Shown: positions 23,630-32,684 of the stretch, one piece after another
How positions within the stretch are numbered: position 1 is the stretch's first letter
Layout: every line of letters begins with the position of its first letter
Source of the DNA: Lachnoanaerobaculum gingivalis
GTDB lineage: Bacteria > Bacillota > Clostridia > Lachnospirales > Lachnospiraceae
Assembly (NCBI RefSeq): GCF_003862475.1
Contig: NZ_RRCO01000002.1
Location: 310,001-374,000 of the forward strand
Length of the DNA: 64,000 nucleotides
Direction: 5' to 3'
Made by a program: the position numbers and the translations under genes
The notes under the pieces: generated by a model
What the model was told of the DNA's origin: nothing
Databases searched by the model: none
The model's input: the letters and a program-made list of their open reading frames with translations, nothing else

Positions 23630-24085
23630 TTATCTGAACTTTTTCATAATATACTTCAGCTTTTGTGTTTCAATCACTTCATAAATTTCAAAACCCAGCT
23701 TATCATATACTCTCCTTGCACTTTTATTAAAGTCAAATACAGTTAAGGAGATACTTCGAATATTCTCATCTTTAAAGATAAAATCTATAAATTCTTTCAA
23801 TGCCTTTGTTCCAAGACCGGCTCCTGTTTTTATATGATTTAATACAAATCTACCTATATGAATATTATCTTTTTCGATTTTCACCTCTTGTATCATTCCT
23901 ATAAACTCTTCTTCATTAAAGATAGAAAATTTGTTGTCAAGCTTTTCTATTTTTTCATAAGTTAACGGAAATGAAACTTCAGATCCCATCCATTGCTCTT
24001 GAAATATCGCTCCTCTTTCATTTGACCACTTACATAAAAGTAAAATATTGTCTTTATCGATACCTTTTGTAAATTTAATGCTCAT
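23630..24085 (-). CDS. GNAT-family N-acetyltransferase
   Basis: This 151-residue GCN5-related acetyltransferase transfers an acetyl group from acetyl-CoA to an unknown amine. The acetyl-CoA-binding region is seen as the KTGAGLGTKALKEFID segment (Q/RxxGxG/A-like), followed by the typical SLTVFDFNKSARRVYDKLGFE strand-helix near the end. I choose the ATG at 24085, which has GGAG six bases upstream; an in-frame ATG lies four codons earlier. It follows the 163-aa gene closely. Confidence 0.85.
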   Translation of the reverse strand: MSIKFTKGIDKDNILLLCKWSNERGAIFQEQWMGSEVSFPLTYEKIEKLDNKFSIFNEEEFIGMIQEVKIEKDNIHIGRFVLNHIKTGAGLGTKALKEFIDFIFKDENIRSISLTVFDFNKSARRVYDKLGFEIYEVIETQKLKYIMKKFR

Positions 24086-24103
24086 AGCAATCTCCAAAAC
24101 ATA

Positions 24104-24595
24104 TTATAGCTCATATTGCAGCAGATCTTTTCTAAGTTTTTTTACAATTTCCGCCATCTCTATGATATCATCACCTATCATTTCATATAAATCATATGAC
24201 TTCGGATCTTTTACAAAGTCTTCCAAAGCAGCTTTTATACCCGTATATTCTTCTTCTGTGGCTACAACTCGTATACATCGATTTTTGGCATCTTCATTGT
24301 CATCCAACTCTCTAAGATTTACATGTCCGCTAATTTTACATTCCAACAAAATAGCTGCAAGGTCTGTAACAACATCTATCGCATAATAAAAGTCCATTTC
24401 AAGACCGGTCGAATTAATAACCCCGAGATTCTCGACTGTTTGCCTAAAATCCATATTCTGCCTATCAAGTCCTATACCTGTAAATATTTCTTTAAGAGTA
24501 ATTTCTTCTTTATTCAGGTCATCCAAAAACTCAACAAGACTCAGGCTGTCATCAGAACCGCCGATAAAATCTCCCCAATATTTTGTAATATACAT
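24104..24595 (-). CDS. Hypothetical protein (163 aa)
   Basis: A soluble, strongly acidic protein without a domain I can name. The start ATG at 24595 has GGAGAGGTG just upstream, a strong site located inside the end of the NADAR pseudogene. It is 18 bp upstream of the GNAT gene and probably cotranscribed. Acidic composition and setting would suit an immunity-type or antitoxin-like role, but this is inference only. Confidence 0.55.
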   Translation of the reverse strand: MYITKYWGDFIGGSDDSLSLVEFLDDLNKEEITLKEIFTGIGLDRQNMDFRQTVENLGVINSTGLEMDFYYAIDVVTDLAAILLECKISGHVNLRELDDNEDAKNRCIRVVATEEEYTGIKAALEDFVKDPKSYDLYEMIGDDIIEMAEIVKKLRKDLLQYEL

Positions 24596-25035
24596 ATTTC
24601 ACCTCTCCACTTTGCCATATCACATCTGTTTGTATCTTTCATTGAAAGTCCTATTCCCCGGATTTTATCCTGTACAGCACATTCCGCAAGTATATCATTA
24701 CCTGTATTAAGAAGTCTTTTCTTTAAATCATCATTCTGAGCAAACTTTGCAAGCAAACCCTTGTATACAATAATCCGCCTTACTCCGTTCTAATATGTAT
24801 CATTATAATTTGAAACCTGCCTTCCAAGTGCCTTTATTCCTGAAACATCCTTAGTTTTTAAAATTTTCTTTGCAATTTCCGTATCTTCAAAGATAATAGC
24901 CTTTTTATACATCATATACTGTTCCATTGATGAAAACCGTATCGAATCTATTTTAAAGTCTGAAAGATGCCGGTTACTTAAATACCCATTTTGTTCATCC
25001 GGATTATGAAAAGATCTTATGTTCATTTTTCTCAC
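24541..25035 (-). pseudogene. NADAR-family (DUF1768) gene with an in-frame amber codon
   Basis: The two halves are in the same frame and together give a NADAR protein, a family of ADP-ribose glycosidases linked to NAD+/ADP-ribose metabolism. The N-terminal half has YLSNRHLSDF and SMEQYMMYKKA; the C-terminal half has LLAKFAQNDDLKKRLLNTG and LAECAVQDKIRGIG. A single TAG at 24790-24792 sits exactly where the family usually has Trp (a TGG to TAG change). The last residues after KWRGE diverge from the family and run into the next gene, so the 3' end is also altered. The upstream half has an ATG at 25035 or 25026. Confidence 0.7.
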
Positions 25036-25120
25036 CTATTATCAGTTATTATACACAATACTCTCATAAAAATGACGATCAGTGCGTTTTCCCAATTGTC
25101 ATTAGTCAATATATCTTTAA

Positions 25121-25493
25121 CCTAGATTATTCATGGTAACACCATGAAAGTGACTGAAAGCCATACAATTACTATATTTTAACAAAATACTGCTCTCACC
25201 TATTAAGTGAATAAAAAAAGAGCGTCCATTTGTGGGTAAATTAAGGTGCTAAAAATCAATAAAATCACACGAAGGAGCCCTTTATGAGTATTGTAAACAC
25301 CTTATCACTTGAAAGCAATAGGAAAATTAAAATTAATTTCAATGGAGGCGATTTATCTTCCGATGCAGACTTACTTCTTATAAAAGATTTCGTAAGTAAA
25401 CTTGGCATTGATAAACTTTTCAGTAAATCATTTAAGACCAATAATTCTGCATTATTCCGTTATCACACTGATAAAGAAAAACTTCTTCAGATG
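25121..25493 (+). mobile_element. IS1380-family remnant (copy 2), 5' end only
   Basis: Begins with the inverted repeat CCTAGATTATTCATGGTAA and follows the left end of the intact copy through the untranslated region and the first 70 codons of transposase. Homology stops abruptly at 25493, nine bases from the stop codon of the next convergent gene. The rest of the element is gone. Confidence 0.85.
25284..25493 (+). pseudogene. Truncated IS1380 transposase (N-terminal about 70 residues)
   Basis: Nearly identical to the first 70 residues of the transposase at 10782-12107, then joined to unrelated DNA. The frame runs on to 25628 through antisense sequence of the ECF gene, which is not a real product. 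Confidence 0.8.
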
Positions 25494-25502
25494 AAAATTG
25501 AT

Positions 25503-26087
25503 TCAAATCACTCCTGCTTTTTCAAAATGCTTTTTAAGTATCCTTGTTGCAACAAATGCTCCTACGCAAGCAAGAACAAAAGTGGCAAGTCCAAAACCTA
25601 CTGCCCACGAAACTTTGAAATAAGATAGTGCTTCATTTATCCTCGCTTCACTCATTTTCCATTTTGATGCTCTTTCCACAAAAGAAGCTGTTCCGAACAA
25701 AATCACAGGAATTACTGTTCCTAAAAAATCTGCTAATGCAAATGTTCCATATCCAATAATCATTCGTCCCTTGCTCTCATAATTTCCTATAATCAAATCA
25801 CATATAATTCCACCGATTACAGCAAAGACTGCATGAGGCAGATGTCCTCCTGACAACGCAATTAAACCAAGAAGCGTTCCTGATATTGTAAATACTCCTT
25901 TCTTTTTAACCTTCACAGCCATAAGGATATAAACGGTAGCAGCTACCATGAAACTAACTCCTGAAGCAATAAATCCTCCTATAACTGTTGTTGCCATTGC
26001 AAAGCTGGCTGCCATGTATATGACAATTCCAATTGCATTAAAGATTCCGATTGTAATAAAATCACGACCATTTAATTTGTTTTTCAT
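25503..26087 (-). CDS. ECF transporter S component, MptD/Trep_Strep family
   Basis: A 194-residue hydrophobic protein with about six helices, of the MptD (Trep_Strep) family of substrate-capturing S components. The ligand of this family is not established. It is the last gene of a cassette with its own T and A components, so it forms a complete group I-like ECF module. Its stop codon lies nine bases from the end of an IS1380 remnant, which marks the cassette edge. Confidence 0.85.
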   Translation of the reverse strand: MKNKLNGRDFITIGIFNAIGIVIYMAASFAMATTVIGGFIASGVSFMVAATVYILMAVKVKKKGVFTISGTLLGLIALSGGHLPHAVFAVIGGIICDLIIGNYESKGRMIIGYGTFALADFLGTVIPVILFGTASFVERASKWKMSEARINEALSYFKVSWAVGFGLATFVLACVGAFVATRILKKHFEKAGVI

Positions 26088-26096
26088 AAAAGTCTC

Positions 26097-26801
26097 CTAA
26101 TAAATTTTCTGTATTACTATCACAAGAGCAATCATCAAAGCCCCTAATAGTCCAATCAATAAATCCGTTGTTCTAAACCGCAATTCTGTTAATGTAACCC
26201 TGTTTTCATCACTATCAAGTCCTCTAATGAGTGCTGAAGCTGACAGTTCATCTGAAATCTTAATCATTCTCATTAAAAGTGGAACAAGCGTATATTCAAT
26301 ATATTTAATTGGATGTAGCAACGGGAAAAATCTGCTTGTTATGATTCCTCGAATCTTCATATTCTCTTTTAAAGCCTTAAATTCTATTTTTATAGTTGGT
26401 ACAAACCTAAGCAAAACACTAAAAGGTATGCCAATGCTCCTTGGTACTTTCATTCTATTTAACGCTTCCAGCATTTCACTTACACTTGTAGTCTTTGTTA
26501 TATATCCACCAAACATAGCAATTAAGGTCATTCTTGACGCAAAGTAAATAAACATATATATTGCAAATACAATGCTTGCTTCCCGGAACTTTCCAAGCCC
26601 TAACTCTATGCAGTATAAAATCACAAAAAACAAAATAAAGCGTAATGCTCTTTTCCACATACTGCTATATACATATAGAAAAAAGACAAAGACAACCAGT
26701 CCGAAAAGTAGAATCGTATCGCTTATAAAAAAGCTCGTAAAGGAGGCAATTGGAAGTAGAGTAAGTTTTATTCTCGGATCGACTGTTTTTCTATCTATCA
26801 A
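26097..26801 (-). CDS. ECF transporter transmembrane T component
   Basis: A 234-residue EcfT/CbiQ-family protein with about five membrane helices. The cytoplasmic coupling motifs are visible around FKALKENMKIRGI and ASALIRGLDSD, the two ARG-type motifs that contact the ATPases. It overlaps the ATPase gene by 11 bp and precedes the S component by 9 bp. Confidence 0.87.
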   Translation of the reverse strand: MIDRKTVDPRIKLTLLPIASFTSFFISDTILLFGLVVFVFFLYVYSSMWKRALRFILFFVILYCIELGLGKFREASIVFAIYMFIYFASRMTLIAMFGGYITKTTSVSEMLEALNRMKVPRSIGIPFSVLLRFVPTIKIEFKALKENMKIRGIITSRFFPLLHPIKYIEYTLVPLLMRMIKISDELSASALIRGLDSDENRVTLTELRFRTTDLLIGLLGALMIALVIVIQKIY

Positions 26802-28308
26802 GCTCTCTACCTCCTCTCATCTTGTCTAATATGAGAAATTTATTACTTTCACTCATATTCAAAACTTTTTCTATTTTTCCATCTTCCATTACCGCAACCT
26901 CACTCACCGTGTTTGCTAAAAACTCAAAATCATGACTTATCACCAAAACTGTTGTCCCATTTTTTAATTGTTCTTCAATCAGTTTTGCAACTGAAAGCAT
27001 TGAGTCCTTATCACAACCCGATGTTGGTTCATCATAAATAAAAACTTTTGCCTGTTTCATCATTCCACAAGCTATTGTCAGTCTTTGTTTTTCTCCTCTT
27101 GATAAAGCAAACGGATGCTTATCAATGTATTTATCTAAGCCAAGAACATTCAAAATAGACTTTGCCTTTTGGGTATTTTCTTTTTTAGCTTTATTTGAAA
27201 TACCAAGCAGCATTTCATTAATTACACTTTCCGAAAACAACTGATAGTCTGAATCTTGAAAGACAAAATATGACATATCCATTAAATCTTTATGATTCAA
27301 CTCTTTATCTTTTTCCGTCCATATTTTCCCCTCTTTTATCTTCTCAAGTCCTGAAATCACTCTTGCAAATGTAGTCTTTCCGGTACCATTTAAGCCGATA
27401 AGACCAATGGCTTTTCCGCACTCCATATTGAAATCAAGATGATTTAAGATGTACTGGTTTTGCTTATTTCCAACCTTAGTTGTACTTGGGTAACAAAATT
27501 TCAAGCCTTTTCCACTGATACTTTCATCATTTAATTGATATGAATCTTTCTTTTCGCTTATCCTGTATTCTTCTAATTCAAGAGTTCTTAGTCCATTCTC
27601 ATCCCAAAACTCTTGGTTAAGAGAAATAACTTCTTCACGACTCAAGTCCTGTGCAATTTCTCCATCTTTCATCAAAAGAAAACGGTCAAATAAAGACTTT
27701 ACATAGTACAAACGATGTTCAATTAGAACAACCGTTGTTCCTTTTTTCTTTAATTTCTCCAAAATTAAAAATAGGTCAAATGTTGCTTTCATATCCAAAT
27801 TTGCTGAAGGCTCATCTAAAATTAAAATTTTGGGATTCATTGCATAGATGCTTGCAATAGCTATCTTTTGTTTCTGCCCACTTGATAATTCAAAAACAGA
27901 TTTTCCTTTCAGTTCCGGGGTATCCAGTTCTGCATATACTTCATCTACCCTCTGTTTGATTTCATCTCTTGATTTGCAGATAGTTTGAAGCCCAAAAGCT
28001 ATTTCTTCATCTGTCGTTGTCGTGAAAAACTGACTTCTTGGATCTTGAAATACAGTACCTACAATACGCCCTATTTCATGAAGCGATAATTTACTTATAT
28101 CTTTTCCGGAGGCAAAGGCTTCTCCTTGCATTTTGCCTTTGTAATAATGTGGAATAAGACCGTTCATCACACTTCCAAGAGTGCTTTTACCACTTCCACT
28201 TTTCCCTGAAATTAAAACAAATTCACCTTTTTTAATTTCAAGATTGATATTTTTTAAAGCAGTTCGTCCATCTTCCCACTCATAAGAAACATCTTTTAAC
28301 AAAATCAT
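26791..28308 (-). CDS. ECF transporter ATPase, two fused ABC domains
   Basis: About 505 residues containing two ABC ATPase domains, equivalent to a fused EcfA-EcfA'. The first has Walker A SGKSGSGKSTLGS, signature LSSGQKQKIAIAS and Walker B ILILDEPSANLD; the second has Walker A GLNGTGKTTFAR, signature LSRGEKQRLTIACG and Walker B VFIYDEPTSGCD. The ATG at 28308 lies 2 bp after the upstream stop codon; the frame is open to 28335. It drives uptake by the neighbouring T and S components. Confidence 0.9.
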   Translation of the reverse strand: MILLKDVSYEWEDGRTALKNINLEIKKGEFVLISGKSGSGKSTLGSVMNGLIPHYYKGKMQGEAFASGKDISKLSLHEIGRIVGTVFQDPRSQFFTTTTDEEIAFGLQTICKSRDEIKQRVDEVYAELDTPELKGKSVFELSSGQKQKIAIASIYAMNPKILILDEPSANLDMKATFDLFLILEKLKKKGTTVVLIEHRLYYVKSLFDRFLLMKDGEIAQDLSREEVISLNQEFWDENGLRTLELEEYRISEKKDSYQLNDESISGKGLKFCYPSTTKVGNKQNQYILNHLDFNMECGKAIGLIGLNGTGKTTFARVISGLEKIKEGKIWTEKDKELNHKDLMDMSYFVFQDSDYQLFSESVINEMLLGISNKAKKENTQKAKSILNVLGLDKYIDKHPFALSRGEKQRLTIACGMMKQAKVFIYDEPTSGCDKDSMLSVAKLIEEQLKNGTTVLVISHDFEFLANTVSEVAVMEDGKIEKVLNMSESNKFLILDKMRGGRELDR

Positions 28309-28310
28309 GG

Positions 28311-30020
28311 TTATACCCCGTACTGAGCTTTCCATAATTTTGCGTAGTAACCATTTTTCGCAAGAAGTTCGCCATGCTTTCCTTTTTCAAGTAAATTTCC
28401 TTTTTGAAATACGAGAATTTGGTCAGCTTTTTGAATTGTTTTTAAATGATGAGCCACTACAAGTACAGTTCTATTCTTTGCAAGTTCTGTAATAGCATCT
28501 TGTATCAAAGATTCATTTACAGGATCAACATTACTTGTCATTTCATCAAGAATTAAAATCGGTGCATTTTTCAGAAAGGCTCTTGCAATAGATATTCTTT
28601 GTCTTTGTCCACCTGACAATATTCCGCCGTTTTCGCCAATATCCGTTTCATAACCTTCTGGCAAACTCATAATAAAATCATGGATTCTTGCTTTCTTTGC
28701 AGCTTTGATGATTTCTTCTTTTGTAGCTCCTTTTTTACCTACTCTGATATTTTCTTCAATCGTGTTATCAAACAGTTGAACATTCTGCATGACAATACTG
28801 ATACGATCTAAAAGCTCATCATAAGGAATATCCCTTATATCAATTCCTCCGAGTGTAATTTTCCCTTTATGCACATCATAAAATCTTAAAAGCAAGTTAG
28901 TTATAGTAGTCTTTCCACTACCTGATTCTCCAACTAAGGCTGTCATTGTTTTTTCAGCAACAGAAAAGCTCAAATTTTCCATTTTGAACTCATCTTTTTC
29001 ATAGGAAAAACCAATGGTCTCAAAAGCTATATCATTATCTTTAGGAACAATCCCATCTACTTTATCCGGTATTACATCTGCATATAAAATTCTTGAAAGT
29101 CTTTCGTAACTATCTACCGCCGAAACATAGTACATATAGTGTTGTTCCATAGAAGCGAATGGCTTATAAAACTCTTTTGAAATTACCACAAAGATAATAA
29201 AATTAAGTACATCAAGATTTCCCTTTACAACAAATATTGTTCCAGAGGTTAAAAGAACCAAATATCCAATATCCAGTAAAAACCCAAATATAGATAATTG
29301 TTTTGCCTTAAATCTTGAAGCTGATTTACTTGTTTCTCCAAACTTCTTTGTCTTATTCATAAGCTCATTGTCCAAGCTCTTATTCTCCCCAAAACTCTTT
29401 AATACAGGTATTCCTCTCACATATTCAACAAATAGGCTAACCATATCAAGAAGGCTTAAGTTGTTCTGATTTTCTATTTTTTCAGATTGCTTAATTGTCA
29501 TATATAGAAAGGCAAGTGCAATCGGAACGGATACTGCCATTATCAGTGCCAACTTTATATCCATATTTGCAAGACCAACAAATACGACTGCACCTATCAA
29601 AAAATCACCAAACATTCTTGACCACATATGTCCTACAACAAGGGACATATTATCAACATCTTTGTGTAAAATTGTATTTATTTCCCCAAGTCGTTCATTG
29701 GTATAAAATCCCAAACTGAATTTCTTTAATTTGATAATCATGCGTTCTCTGATTTGCTGAACAATATCAAAACCTGCACTATGCTTTTTCATATCTGCGA
29801 CCATATTACAAATACCTTTGAAGACTACAAGTAATCCAATCGCAATAAAATATTTATATAGGCTTGCTAAACTCGTCCCATCAAATATCTGAAACAGTAT
29901 AGAAAATACGATAACAATCATGGCTATGGAGCTTAGTCCATAAAGGGCAAAGAATACACTTGATATAATCAAATCTCTCTTCCCGGTTTTTGTAAGTAGT
30001 TTTAACATTTCTCTAAACAT
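28311..30020 (-). CDS. ABC exporter-type permease/ATPase (second of a pair)
   Basis: A 569-residue half-transporter with six N-terminal membrane helices (about 1-300) and a C-terminal ATPase: Walker A GESGSGKTTITN, signature LSGGQRQRISIAR, Walker B ILILDEMTSNVD, with Met where the catalytic Glu context normally has Pro (DEMTS), which is seen in several exporters. It overlaps the preceding gene by 19 bp, and GGAGG precedes the ATG at 30020. It probably forms a heterodimer with its partner. Pairs like this resemble IrtAB/YbtPQ transporters, which import siderophores despite the exporter fold, so direction is not certain. Confidence 0.88.
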   Translation of the reverse strand: MFREMLKLLTKTGKRDLIISSVFFALYGLSSIAMIVIVFSILFQIFDGTSLASLYKYFIAIGLLVVFKGICNMVADMKKHSAGFDIVQQIRERMIIKLKKFSLGFYTNERLGEINTILHKDVDNMSLVVGHMWSRMFGDFLIGAVVFVGLANMDIKLALIMAVSVPIALAFLYMTIKQSEKIENQNNLSLLDMVSLFVEYVRGIPVLKSFGENKSLDNELMNKTKKFGETSKSASRFKAKQLSIFGFLLDIGYLVLLTSGTIFVVKGNLDVLNFIIFVVISKEFYKPFASMEQHYMYYVSAVDSYERLSRILYADVIPDKVDGIVPKDNDIAFETIGFSYEKDEFKMENLSFSVAEKTMTALVGESGSGKTTITNLLLRFYDVHKGKITLGGIDIRDIPYDELLDRISIVMQNVQLFDNTIEENIRVGKKGATKEEIIKAAKKARIHDFIMSLPEGYETDIGENGGILSGGQRQRISIARAFLKNAPILILDEMTSNVDPVNESLIQDAITELAKNRTVLVVAHHLKTIQKADQILVFQKGNLLEKGKHGELLAKNGYYAKLWKAQYGV

Positions 30021-31756
30021 TTTCTGTTACCACCTCCGTCTTTCAAATTCCATCTATCTACCTTGTTCTGTGCTTCAACCATATCCTTATAGAACTCACA
30101 TCTTTTCATCAGCTCTTCATGGCTTCCTGCATCAAGAACAGCACCCTTATCCATAACTATAATTTGGTCTGAATCTCTAATCGTATTTAGATGATGAGCA
30201 ATTGTAATAATGGTTTTATTCTTACTTAAATCATCAATCGCTTCACCGATTAGTCTTTCATTTTCACTATCAACAGCTGCCATTGCCTCATCTAATATTA
30301 AAATCGGTGCATTTTTAAGTATCATTCTTGCTATGGAGATTCTTTGTTTTTCTCCACCGGATAACTTAACTCCCATTTCACCTACTCGTGTTTCATATCC
30401 ATTTGGCAATGCTGAAATAAAGTCATGGCATCTTGCTTTTTTAGCAGCTTCTATGACTTCTTCTTTTGTTGCATTTAGTTTTCCGATTGCTATATTTTCA
30501 AAAATGCTTAAATCAAAAAGGATAACCTCCTGTTGCACACTACCAATCAACATTGAGATATTTTCTTGGCTATATTCTTTTATGTCTTTCCCATTTATCA
30601 GTATTTGTCCTTCATCTGCATCCCAAAATCCCATAAGCAAATTAGATACGGTACTTTTCCCACAACCGCTTGCACCTACAAAGGCATTCAAGCTATTTTT
30701 CTTAAAAGTTAAATTGATATTTTTTAGCTCAAAGCAATCTTTTCCGTATGCAAAATTCACATCTTTAAATTCTATGTTTCCAAATTCTAAACCTTGTTCT
30801 GTCTTTTTGTTTGGAAGCGGAACTGTTAAAACTTTTCCAATCGCCTTTAATGCCTCCCTAAACACAATAGAAAAATGTTGCAATGTAGCTGTCTTACTTA
30901 TAGATGCAGTAAAAGCAGACGATAAAATTATTGCAAGAATAAAATTAGGAGTTGTAATATTCCCATAATAAAGAAAGATACTTCCCAAAATCATGACAAT
31001 TACCACTCCAATTTCCATAAATATGTCAATAAGTCCCATTGGAATTGTAATTGCTCCCATGCTCTTTTTAACCCAGTAAATATATTCTCTTGCCGTTTTT
31101 AATGTTCTTTCACTAATTTCCTCTTCTTTAGCAAAAGCCTTAATCACAGAAATATTTTTTACATACTCCATCAATTCTTGTCTCATCTTGTTTTCATGGT
31201 TAAAGTAAATCGAAAAGTTTTTATCCATTGTTTTCTGTGAAAGAACTTTTACCAAATACATGAGTGGAACTCCGGCAATCATTCCAAGAGCAAGACGCCA
31301 ATCTACAAAAATCATAGCTACAAAAATAATGGTAGGTAGAAGTGTAACTGACATTATTTCAGGAAGACCATGGGCAAGGTATACTTCCACTTGTTCTACA
31401 TCATGTTGAACGATGTTGGTAAGCTCTCCGGTATTATGTTTTTTGAAAAATCCTAAACTTAGTTTTTTTAGATGACCGATAATATCTAACCTAAGTTCTG
31501 TCAATTTCTCGTATGCTTTCTCATGAGCAACCTTTGTCGCAAAATAGTAAAACACTCCCTTTAATACAAATGAAGTAAAGATTCCTAAGAAGATATATTT
31601 CAAATTATCTTCGCTAATATTGTTTGTAATTAAGGAACTAATCAAATATACAAGTAAGATTTGTGGTATCAAATCAAATACTATTTTTAAAGCAAGAAGT
31701 GAACCAGCTAAGCCGTTTTTCCCAATCACTTTTTTTCTTAATTCTTTTTCCGGCAT
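30002..31756 (-). CDS. ABC exporter-type permease/ATPase (first of a pair)
   Basis: A 584-residue half-transporter. Six helices occupy about 20-310 and the ATPase domain carries Walker A GASGCGKSTVSN, signature LSGGEKQRISIAR and Walker B ILILDEAMAAVDSEN. The ATG at 31756 has GGAGAG upstream; a TTG two codons earlier is in the same frame. It is the first structural gene after the TetR gene, behind a palindromic operator, and overlaps its partner. Function probably lies in export of a toxic compound or uptake of a chelate together with the ECF module. Confidence 0.88.
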   Translation of the reverse strand: MPEKELRKKVIGKNGLAGSLLALKIVFDLIPQILLVYLISSLITNNISEDNLKYIFLGIFTSFVLKGVFYYFATKVAHEKAYEKLTELRLDIIGHLKKLSLGFFKKHNTGELTNIVQHDVEQVEVYLAHGLPEIMSVTLLPTIIFVAMIFVDWRLALGMIAGVPLMYLVKVLSQKTMDKNFSIYFNHENKMRQELMEYVKNISVIKAFAKEEEISERTLKTAREYIYWVKKSMGAITIPMGLIDIFMEIGVVIVMILGSIFLYYGNITTPNFILAIILSSAFTASISKTATLQHFSIVFREALKAIGKVLTVPLPNKKTEQGLEFGNIEFKDVNFAYGKDCFELKNINLTFKKNSLNAFVGASGCGKSTVSNLLMGFWDADEGQILINGKDIKEYSQENISMLIGSVQQEVILFDLSIFENIAIGKLNATKEEVIEAAKKARCHDFISALPNGYETRVGEMGVKLSGGEKQRISIARMILKNAPILILDEAMAAVDSENERLIGEAIDDLSKNKTIITIAHHLNTIRDSDQIIVMDKGAVLDAGSHEELMKRCEFYKDMVEAQNKVDRWNLKDGGGNRKCLEKC

Positions 31757-31782
31757 GAACAACTCTCCTTTTCAAAATTGAA

Positions 31783-31808
31783 TAATATTGAATTATAATT
31801 CAATATTA
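31783..31808. promoter_or_regulatory. Palindromic operator before the ABC genes
   Basis: A perfect 26-bp palindrome TAATATTGAATTATAATTCAATATTA. It contains a TATAAT on the minus strand that may be the -10 box, so a bound repressor would block transcription of the ABC-ECF operon. The TetR protein encoded just upstream is the obvious candidate. Confidence 0.65.
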
Positions 31809-31860
31809 AGGTTTAAAGTAAGACTTTGCTGATTACACAAAGTCTATTTTTTAGTGCTGA

Positions 31861-32433
31861 TTATAAGGATTCCACTCCCTTGTAATAACACCTCGCAATA
31901 AGTTTTAGCATATCTTTTGCCCACTTTTCACTTTGATAGTGCCTTGCTATTTCAAGAAGCCCTTCTGTAAAGTTACTGGCTAAAATATGGGCAAGCATTG
32001 GATCATATTCCTCTTTTGATTGTCTTTTTAAACTTACTTCAATATGAACCTGCATTTGTGAAATAAGTTTGTATTTTGCTTCTGTATGTTTCGTTCCTGA
32101 GCTTTTATCCATTAAAATAATTAACTTTTTACGCTCTTTTAAAAGTTCATTAATATAGTTTTCTCCAACTTCATCAAACCTTTCAGAAGCGGAACCTTTT
32201 TCCAAAGACTCTTCCTCATCAAAGGCTGACTCGAAATTTATATAAACTGAACTTACTACTGCATCAAACAAAACTTCCTTATTTTTGAAATAGGTATAAA
32301 TTAGTGCCACAGGAATATCTGCTTCTTTTGCAATTTCTGTTAATTTGGCACCTCTATAATCCTTTTTATAAAATACTTTTTCTGCTGCTTCGAGTATTCT
32401 ACTTCTAACTTCTTCTTTTAATACTTGTGCCAT
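31861..32433 (-). CDS. TetR-family transcriptional regulator
   Basis: A 190-residue one-component regulator. The N-terminal helix-turn-helix (about 10-55) reads ILEAAEKVFYKKDYRGAKLTEIAKEADIPVALIYTYFKNKEVLF in standard TetR form. The C-terminal ligand domain is not assignable. It is codirectional with the ABC-ECF cassette, about 100 bp upstream, with inverted repeats of related sequence on both sides of the gene, which suggests that it represses both itself and the transporter genes. Confidence 0.9.
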   Translation of the reverse strand: MAQVLKEEVRSRILEAAEKVFYKKDYRGAKLTEIAKEADIPVALIYTYFKNKEVLFDAVVSSVYINFESAFDEEESLEKGSASERFDEVGENYINELLKERKKLIILMDKSSGTKHTEAKYKLISQMQVHIEVSLKRQSKEEYDPMLAHILASNFTEGLLEIARHYQSEKWAKDMLKLIARCYYKGVESL

Positions 32434-32453
32434 AGCACACCTCTTTCCATTCC

Positions 32454-32495
32454 AATACTGAATTTATATTTAATAATAAATCAAAATTCGATATT
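32454..32495. promoter_or_regulatory. Inverted half-sites upstream of tetR
   Basis: AATACTGAATTT (32454-32465) and AAATTCGATATT (32484-32495) are inverted copies of the half-site in the palindrome at 31783-31808 (AATATTGAATT), 18 bp apart. This is consistent with autoregulation. Confidence 0.5.
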
Positions 32496-32684
32496 TGTCA
32501 AGATATCTATGGAAAACATCTCGTTCTCTTATACCTCTATATAAACGAACAGAGCTCACAGATAAACTACATGAGATTTGTCATTTTAATACAGATTTTG
32601 AATTTATAACAAAAAGTCAAATGAGGACAATACAAAAACAAAGTAAAGGAAAATAAAATACTATTTTTTAAGTTTCAAAACGAA
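32496..32684. other. Intergenic AT-rich DNA, no feature seen
   Basis: Between the tetR operator region and an IS end remnant. I see no coding frame, RNA structure or repeat that I can support here. Confidence 0.4.

Noticed and set aside
25284-25628. 114-codon ORF starting as a transposase
   Set aside because: Only the first 70 codons are transposase; the rest reads antisense to the ECF S-component gene. It is a chance chimera from truncation.
30210-30968. 252-codon plus-strand ORF
   Set aside because: Antisense to a conserved ABC transporter, Ser/Ile/Phe-rich shadow composition, no start signal.
31821-31845. AGACTTTG/CAAAGTCT hairpin after tetR as terminator
   Set aside because: The stem is good but the minus-strand side lacks a real T-run, so I cannot support termination; it may only be partial.
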